Assembly (NCBI GenBank): GCA_964385635.1 | Contig: CAYLPU010000139.1 | Coordinates: 1 to 10,865, forward strand | Reading direction: 5' to 3' | Source of the DNA: CAYLPU01 sp964385635 | Lineage (GTDB): Bacteria; Chloroflexota; Anaerolineae; B4-G1 | Length of the DNA: 10,865 nt | Part shown: positions 6,451 through 10,865 of the stretch, in pieces | Layout: every line of letters begins with the position of its first letter | Position numbering within the stretch: the stretch's first letter is position 1 | Translations under genes and position numbers: made by a program | The notes under the pieces: model-generated | Told to the model about the DNA's origin: nothing | Database searches by the model: none | The model's input: the letters and a program-made list of their open reading frames with translations, nothing else

Positions 6451-7596
6451 ATGAAAGCAACGACGAAAGAGGGAACTGTTGGCACTCTGGGGGTGATTGG
6501 CTGTCTGGCGGCCGGGTTCGAAGTGGTGGGGCGGCATCTATGGCTGGTGACACTGCCAGTGCTGCTTGATCTGTTTCTGTGGCTGGGGCCACGGCTGTCG
6601 GTAGCCACCCTGTTGCAACAGTTCGCGGCCATTCTGATGGTTCAGCCTGCCCCCGACCCCGCAACGATGCGTCAGATTGCCCAGGCGGCGCAACTGCTGG
6701 AACAGTTCGGTGAGCAGTTCAATCTGTTTTCGTTCCTCAGCGCGCTGCCGCTGCTCAATGTGTCCAGCCTGCTGGCCTGGCACGCGTTGGGAACGGTGTC
6801 GCCGCTAGGCGAGCCCCACCTGCTCGTGGTCACGAACGTATTGACGCTGATAGCCTGGGAGGCGGTGCTGATTCCCATCGGCCTGGTGTTGGGGTTTTTG
6901 TACCTCAACAGCCTGGCACATCGGGTCCGTGCGATGCGCTTCTCTGACGAACAAGGGCCTGCCCTGGCTAAGGCCGAAGGGCCTGCCCTGAGCAAAGCCG
7001 AAGGGCCTGCCCTGAGCAAAGCCGAAGAGCCTGCCCTGAGCAAAGCCGAAGAGCCTGCCCTGAGCAAAGCCGAAGGGCCTGCCCTGAGCAAAGCCGAAGG
7101 GACAGAGCAGGCTGTCGAAATGAGCAGCGGGGTGGGAAGATTCATCCGCGTCTTCCTGTTTGCCATTGCTGTGCTGATAGGCGGGACAGTGCTTGTCTCG
7201 CTTTGGATGCTGTTGGCTGGGACAGCCGTGGCGATTGCACCGCTGTTGGGTCTCTTGGTCTGGGCGTTTGGCATGGGGCTGGGCAGTTACATCATGTTAC
7301 ATTTTCTGTTTGTTGTCCATGGTGTATTGATCGGCAGGCGTGGGCTGCTGCGTGCTGTCTGGGAGAGCATCTTGCTGATTCACACCCAATTCCCCTCTGT
7401 GATAGGGCTGGTCGTGCTCGTGGTGGTGATCTATAAAGGATTGGGATTCGTCTGGTCTCTCCCGTCTGGCGACTCCTGGTCGCTGTTGATTGGCATCCTG
7501 GGCAACGGTTGTATCGCCACAGGGCTGACAGCGGCTACCTTCGTGTTTTACCAGGAGCGGATGGTCAAGATTGAGCAGTTAGCGGCTGGCAGCTAA
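6451..7596 (+). CDS. Multi-pass membrane protein of unknown function with six octapeptide repeats
   Basis: A 381-residue integral membrane protein that I cannot assign to a characterised family. The N-terminal part (RHLWLVTLPVLLDLFLWLGP, about 28-47) is of a type I associate with hypothetical Chloroflexota membrane proteins. Likely membrane segments are about 29-49, 126-153, 230-256, 258-290, 318-340 and 350-370. A non-hydrophobic helix-like stretch lies between the first two. Residues 169-216 are six tandem octapeptides of GPALSKAE type, following the positively charged AHRVRAMRF. By the positive-inside rule this puts the repeats in a cytoplasmic loop, where the fold may tolerate them. The stop codon TAA overlaps an ATG in the gyrB frame. 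The promoter ahead suggests a leaderless transcript shared with gyrB. The function is unknown. Confidence 0.82.
   Translation: MKATTKEGTVGTLGVIGCLAAGFEVVGRHLWLVTLPVLLDLFLWLGPRLSVATLLQQFAAILMVQPAPDPATMRQIAQAAQLLEQFGEQFNLFSFLSALPLLNVSSLLAWHALGTVSPLGEPHLLVVTNVLTLIAWEAVLIPIGLVLGFLYLNSLAHRVRAMRFSDEQGPALAKAEGPALSKAEGPALSKAEEPALSKAEEPALSKAEGPALSKAEGTEQAVEMSSGVGRFIRVFLFAIAVLIGGTVLVSLWMLLAGTAVAIAPLLGLLVWAFGMGLGSYIMLHFLFVVHGVLIGRRGLLRAVWESILLIHTQFPSVIGLVVLVVVIYKGLGFVWSLPSGDSWSLLIGILGNGCIATGLTAATFVFYQERMVKIEQLAAGS
6955..7098 (+). repeat. Six tandem 24-bp repeats, in frame inside the membrane protein gene
   Basis: Six exact-length 24-bp units start at 6955, 6979, 7003, 7027, 7051 and 7075. Units 2, 3 and 6 are identical; 4 and 5 share one G-to-A change (GPALSKAE becomes EPALSKAE); unit 1 is the most diverged (GPALAKAE). 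There are no spacers. The unit is open in five of the six reading frames; only one forward frame holds a TGA. That explains how it can sit in genes in either orientation. A related copy in reverse orientation lies in sppA at 1800-1834. Confidence 0.95.
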
Positions 7597-7607
7597 TGGC
7601 TGTGAGT

Positions 7608-7611
7608 GGAG
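7608..7611 (+). promoter_or_regulatory. Ribosome binding site that favours the internal gyrB start
   Basis: GGAG lies 5 nt before ATG 7617. The in-frame ATG at 7596, which overlaps the preceding TAA, has no comparable site. The choice changes only seven N-terminal residues that precede the conserved domain. Confidence 0.5.
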
Positions 7612-7616
7612 TAGAA

Positions 7617-9554
7617 ATGGCAAGGAAGAAAGAACAGGTGGCTAGTCAGGTTGAGCGCTACGATGCGGCAGATGTTCAAGTGCTGGAAGGGCTGGAGGCA
7701 GTTCGTCGCCGGCCCGGAATGTACGTCGGCGGTACTGATGTTAGGGCACTCCACCATCTGGTATATGAGGTGGTGGACAACGCGGTTGACGAGGCATTGG
7801 CCGGTGTTTGTGACAGGATTGAGATCATCATTCACCCCGACTCCAGCGTGACGGTGACGGACGACGGGCGAGGCATTCCCACCGCGCCACATCCTGAGAA
7901 GGGAATCTCGACCCTGGAGTTGGTGATGACCACTCTTCACGCCGGGGCCAAGTTCGGCGGCGGCGGCTACAAGGTTTCCGGCGGACTGCACGGCGTAGGT
8001 GTATCGGCGACCAACGCTCTCTCTGAGTGGCTGGAGATCGTGGTGGACGACCCCCGCGATGGGCACCGTCACCGCCAGCGATATGAGCGGGGTGTGCCAG
8101 TGACGCCGGTGGAGAAAATTGGTAAGGCTCAGGGACATGGTACCCAGGTCACGTTCCGCTTCGACCCCACGATCTTCAAGGACGTGGACTTTCGTTTCGA
8201 AACGCTGGTCCAGCGTATGCGGGAGATGGCCTTTGTCACCCGTGGCGTCACTATTCGGCTCGTGGATGAGCGGGCGCAGCCCTTTCCCCGCCAGATGACG
8301 TTCTACTTCGAGGGAGGCATCGAGTCGTTCGTGCGTTATCTTAGCCGCAACCGGGAGGTGCTCCACGACGTGCTGTACGCCGAGCGGCAGGTGAACGGCG
8401 TGGGCATCGAAGTGGCGCTCCAGTATACCGGCGCCTACGCCGAGTCGGTCTACTCCTTCGCCAACACCATCCACACTGTTGATGGCGGTGCACATCTGAC
8501 CGGGTTGCGCTCCGGACTGACCCGCACGATTAACGACTACGCCCGCAAGGCGGGGCTGTTGAAGGAGAAGGACCCCAACTTCTCCGGCGATGACGTGCGC
8601 GAGGGGCTGACCGCCATTGTCAGTATCAAGCATCCTGACCCCCAGTTCGAGAGTCAGACCAAGGTGAAACTGATGAACGCTGAGGTCAAGGCGATGGTGG
8701 AGTCGGTGGTGACGACAGTGTTGGGGGAGTTTCTGGAGCGAGATTCGCGGGCGGCGCGGCGCGTCGTGAATAAGTGCCTCACCTCCTCCCGCGCAAGGGC
8801 AGCCGCACGCAAGGCGCGCGATTTGGTGATTCGTAAGAGTGCACTGGAGAGCCTGACCTTGCCTGGCAAACTGGCCGACTGCTCCGAGCGCGATCCCAAC
8901 AAGACGGAGTTGTTCATCGTGGAGGGAGATAGCGCTGGCGGCAGCGCCAAACAGGGTCGCGATCGTCACTTTCAGGCCATCCTCCCACTGCGGGGCAAGA
9001 TCCTCAACACCGAGCGGGCGCGGTTGAACAAGATCCTGAACAACAGGGAGGTGCGGACGCTCATTTCTGCGCTGGGCTGTAGCATCGGCGACCAGTTTGA
9101 CCTGGACAACCTGCGCTATAGCCGGATAATTCTCCTCATGGATGCCGATGTAGACGGGGCCCACATCCGCACGCTGCTGCTGACCTTCTTCTTCCGCTAC
9201 ATGCAGCCGCTCGTCGAGGAGGGCCACCTCTTCATCGCTCAGCCGCCGTTGTACCGCATCGCCGCCGGCAAGAAAGTGCGCTACGTCTACACTGAGGCGG
9301 AAAAGGACGCGAGTGTTGAGGAACTGAAGGGCGGGAAGGTCACCCTCCAACGGTACAAGGGGTTGGGCGAGATGAATCCGGATCAACTTTGGGAGACGAC
9401 GATGAACCCGGATAAGCGCATCCTTTTGCAGGTCACCATCGAGGATGCAACGGCAGCCGATCGCACGTTCGACATGTTGATGGGGGCCAGTGTCCCTCCC
9501 CGCCGTCGCTTTATCCTGTCTCACGCCAAAGAAGTGCGTAACCTGGATGTGTGA
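7617..9554 (+). CDS. gyrB: DNA gyrase subunit B
   Basis: GyrB is the ATPase and TOPRIM subunit of the A2B2 enzyme that introduces negative supercoils into DNA. The protein has 645 residues from ATG 7617 (652 from ATG 7596), the usual length for a GyrB without the proteobacterial insert. Numbered from 7596, the GHKL ATPase shows YEVVDNAVDEALAG with catalytic Glu58 and Mg-binding Asn62, TDDGRGIP with Asp90, and GLHGVGVSATNALS (130-143). The QTK loop (ESQTKVKL) follows in the transducer domain. The TOPRIM domain has EGDSAGGSAKQGRDR with Glu443, and MDADVDGAHIRTLLLTFFFR with Asp516, Asp518 and Asp520. The C-terminus LWETTMNPDKRILLQV and the EGDSAGGSAKQGRDR form favour GyrB over ParE. It follows the membrane protein gene directly, so expression is probably shared. 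No gyrA is in the window. Confidence 0.96.
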   Translation: MARKKEQVASQVERYDAADVQVLEGLEAVRRRPGMYVGGTDVRALHHLVYEVVDNAVDEALAGVCDRIEIIIHPDSSVTVTDDGRGIPTAPHPEKGISTLELVMTTLHAGAKFGGGGYKVSGGLHGVGVSATNALSEWLEIVVDDPRDGHRHRQRYERGVPVTPVEKIGKAQGHGTQVTFRFDPTIFKDVDFRFETLVQRMREMAFVTRGVTIRLVDERAQPFPRQMTFYFEGGIESFVRYLSRNREVLHDVLYAERQVNGVGIEVALQYTGAYAESVYSFANTIHTVDGGAHLTGLRSGLTRTINDYARKAGLLKEKDPNFSGDDVREGLTAIVSIKHPDPQFESQTKVKLMNAEVKAMVESVVTTVLGEFLERDSRAARRVVNKCLTSSRARAAARKARDLVIRKSALESLTLPGKLADCSERDPNKTELFIVEGDSAGGSAKQGRDRHFQAILPLRGKILNTERARLNKILNNREVRTLISALGCSIGDQFDLDNLRYSRIILLMDADVDGAHIRTLLLTFFFRYMQPLVEEGHLFIAQPPLYRIAAGKKVRYVYTEAEKDASVEELKGGKVTLQRYKGLGEMNPDQLWETTMNPDKRILLQVTIEDATAADRTFDMLMGASVPPRRRFILSHAKEVRNLDV

Positions 9555-9630
9555 GGCTCACGTGCCATCCAGCGCAGTCTGGCCAACTTGATCTTTTTGG
9601 CTCTACGTGGATTAGTTGACCCATCTTTCT

Positions 9631-9670
9631 CTCTCCGTGAAACTCTGCGCATCCTCTGCGCCGCTCTGTG
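9631..9670. repeat. CTCTGCG-type short degenerate repeat between gyrB and the toroid gene
   Basis: CTCTCCGTG (9631), CTCTGCGC (9643), CTCTGCGC (9654) and CTCTGTG (9664) recur at 12, 11 and 10 nt steps in the convergent intergenic region. It resembles the heptamer-type short repeats known from cyanobacteria and seen in other bacterial genomes. The rest of 9555-9700 shows no gene and no T-tailed terminator. Confidence 0.55.
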
Positions 9671-9700
9671 TTCCTGGTTATGCCTGAGTAGTAGTAACGA

Positions 9701-10690
9701 TCAGCCTATCTCGCTGAACCAGATCTCCTTGCCGTGCAATCTGGCGCGCTCGGCCCGCACGATGCCCCGTTGTGTCTGCCTGAGCGCTCGCAGCACACGG
9801 ATGGTGATCCACTTACTGGGCTGTCCCCGCTCTTCGATTTGTAGTGCACGGGTGCCATACCGCTTGATCCAGCGTCCATCGGCCGCCTGCGCTGCTATCA
9901 CCATGTCGAGCCGTCGCTCCAAACGTGGGTCGGGGCCGTAGTCGAGACGTGCCAGAACGTCACACAGTTCAGTCAGATCAGATTGGTAATCGAGGGGGAA
10001 GCCGAAGTTCAGCCAGCGCGCGTCCCGCCCTTCGAAGTCGAACTCGTAATCGAGCACACTATCGGCCAGGGCCTCGACGGCGCGCATCCGGTCGGGAGTG
10101 CGGTCGGCGGCGGGTAGTTCGGCGAAGGCGGCCAGCGCCTTGGTGATGCCCCACTGACATTCCCCGCTATCAGCGTAGGGGCAGGTCAGGCCGCCTGGTG
10201 TGGTGCTGCGCGCGACCAGGTACTCGAACGCCCGCTCCAGGCGTGGGTCGTCCCGGTAGCCGAAGCGGAGGAGTGTGCGGATACCGTTGCCGGTGTAGCA
10301 GAGCAGGATGCGGCCTGGGGTGCCGTCGTAGGTGAAGCCACCACTCTCGTGCTGACCGTGCTCGAAGAGATTCTCACAGGCGGCCTCAAGTTCTGGGGTG
10401 GTGGGCAGACCTAACTCGGCGAGGAGATTAAGCGTGGCGTGAGTGCCCACCGCGCCGCCGTAGAACGGTCTATCGGCCCGTCCCCAGAAATCCACCGGGT
10501 CCATCAGGGCCAGGATTGCGCGCACCGGTGGCCAGGACGAGATTGCCGCCCGCGCCTCCGCGACCTGGGAGTCCTGCTCGCCACTATCGAGCAGATGGCG
10601 CAGCGTCAGATAGCGGGCCGATGGATTCTCCCGTTCCAATAGCCAGGGGTGCGGGTCGGCTTTCAGAACACTGCGCCAGTCTCTAAGCAT
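9701..10690 (-). CDS. Terpenoid cyclase/prenyltransferase-like alpha/alpha-toroid protein
   Basis: A 329-residue soluble protein on the minus strand, convergent to gyrB. Repeated helix-turn motifs resemble the alpha/alpha toroid of the prenyltransferase/squalene-oxidase superfamily: WLLERENPSARYLTLRHLLD near the N-terminus, FYGGAVGTHATLNLLAELG, RILLCYTGNGIRTLLRFGY, then QWGITKALAAFAELP and LERRLDMVIAAQAADGRW near the C-terminus. The DCTAE-type cyclase motif and a DXDD motif are not seen, so cyclase activity is not supported. Cysteines in TCPYADSGEC and LLCYTG could bind metal or be structural. The start is set at ATG 10690, in front of the conserved region. The frame also runs up to ATG 10753, but those extra 21 residues lie in a palindromic element and read as non-coding. 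The ribosome site (GGAG 11 nt before the ATG) is weak. The function is unknown. Confidence 0.8.
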   Translation of the reverse strand: MLRDWRSVLKADPHPWLLERENPSARYLTLRHLLDSGEQDSQVAEARAAISSWPPVRAILALMDPVDFWGRADRPFYGGAVGTHATLNLLAELGLPTTPELEAACENLFEHGQHESGGFTYDGTPGRILLCYTGNGIRTLLRFGYRDDPRLERAFEYLVARSTTPGGLTCPYADSGECQWGITKALAAFAELPAADRTPDRMRAVEALADSVLDYEFDFEGRDARWLNFGFPLDYQSDLTELCDVLARLDYGPDPRLERRLDMVIAAQAADGRWIKRYGTRALQIEERGQPSKWITIRVLRALRQTQRGIVRAERARLHGKEIWFSEIG

Positions 10691-10720
10691 TCTACTTTCT
10701 ACTCCGAAAATAGCCCATCT

Positions 10721-10778
10721 GCTCGCGGGGGATGACAATCCGCCGCTCCCCACCGCCGGATTGTCATCCGGCGAGAGC
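10721..10778. repeat. REPIN-like pair of inverted hairpins upstream of the toroid gene
   Basis: Right hairpin: CGCCGGAT (10754-10761), TGTC loop, ATCCGGCG (10766-10773), perfect over 8 bp. Left hairpin: 10726-10733 with 10738-10745 around a GACA loop, 7 of 8 paired. The loops and arms are reverse complements of each other, so the whole also folds as one long hairpin with 12 perfect pairs (10731-10742 with 10757-10768). The outer GCTC and GAGC add partial pairing. Two inverted REP-like palindromes with a short spacer is the REPIN/BIME layout. It lies in the 5' flank of the minus-strand gene. Confidence 0.6.
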
Positions 10779-10819
10779 GTAACGTCATGGTGTCTACTTC
10801 CTGAACGAACGTCGGATAT

Positions 10820-10864
10820 TTACCCCAAAAGTTGCACCAGTAGGTACTGTGTGAAGTTGACCTC
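10820..10864 (-). other. Possible C-terminal end of a minus-strand gene entering from the right edge
   Basis: Read on the minus strand from the edge, the frame gives EVNFTQYLLVQLLG and stops at TAA (10822-10820). If one G of the GGGG run at 10826-10823 is skipped, the frame continues as KYPTFVQEVDTM and runs on to a TAG at 10701-10699, just before the toroid gene ATG. The amphipathic look of the residues suggests coding, but 14 codons are too few to be sure. I recognise no family. A chance frame is the main alternative. Confidence 0.2.
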
Positions 10865-10865
10865 C

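Noticed and set aside
6955..7098. CRISPR-like array
   Set aside because: The repeats are directly adjacent with no spacers, are coding and in frame, and no cas gene is nearby.
6672..7274. 200-codon minus-strand frame with repeated SALLRAGP
   Set aside because: It is antisense to the membrane protein gene and stays open because the 24-bp repeat has no stop in that frame.
7593..9524. 643-codon open frame on the minus strand
   Set aside because: It lies wholly antisense to gyrB, whose motifs are unmistakable. GC-rich codon use keeps the opposite frame open, and its translation shows no recognisable domain.
9582..9601. GCCAA/TTGGC hairpin with a T run after gyrB
   Set aside because: The stem is only five pairs with a 10-nt loop, and the T run lies inside the loop rather than after the stem, so it does not fit an intrinsic terminator.
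9588..9941. 117-codon plus-strand frame after gyrB
   Set aside because: It begins in the short repeat and runs antisense into the toroid gene, with no ribosome site and no recognisable protein pattern.

Overview
GC-rich bacterial chromosome segment with seven full-length genes of recognisable family or clear membrane type, one gene cut by the left edge, one tiny acidic gene, and several repeat or palindromic elements. The best guess for the host is a Chloroflexota (Anaerolineae-like) bacterium. That rests on the look of the membrane protein and the DUF3786-type gene, on GPALSKAE-type repeats inside reading frames, and on the geranylgeranyl-reductase-type gene. This is inference; no 16S or taxonomic marker was compared. 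No tRNA, rRNA, CRISPR array, transposase or prophage gene was found.

Left part (2-4096, + strand): the C-terminal 189 residues of TsaD (tRNA t6A synthesis), a Nudix hydrolase, an SppA-type membrane-associated serine protease overlapping the Nudix gene by 14 nt, then a PerM/AI-2E family permease 73 nt downstream. The short spacings suggest one transcript from tsaD to sppA, perhaps including the permease. sppA carries two repeat-like insertions read in frame.

Middle (4097-6381): a 246-nt gap dominated by a large nested inverted repeat, then an FAD-dependent geranylgeranyl-reductase-family gene, a 62-residue acidic protein, and a DUF3786-type protein whose start overlaps the end of the small gene. 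These three probably form an operon.

Right part (6451-9554): a near-leaderless promoter precedes a Chloroflexota-style multi-pass membrane protein containing six tandem GPALSKAE-type octapeptides (6 x 24 bp). It runs directly into gyrB, the ATPase/TOPRIM subunit of DNA gyrase. Convergent to gyrB on the minus strand is a terpenoid-cyclase/prenyltransferase-like alpha/alpha-toroid protein. The gap between them holds a CTCTGCG-type short repeat. Upstream of the toroid gene, near the right edge, lies a REPIN-like pair of inverted hairpins.

The genes themselves are mostly ordinary housekeeping or conserved families. The unusual content is the repeat traffic: at least five different repeat or palindrome types in under 11 kb, two of them inside coding sequence, and one (the 24-bp unit) present in two unrelated genes in opposite orientations. 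I see no convincing new defence, toxin or mobile system.
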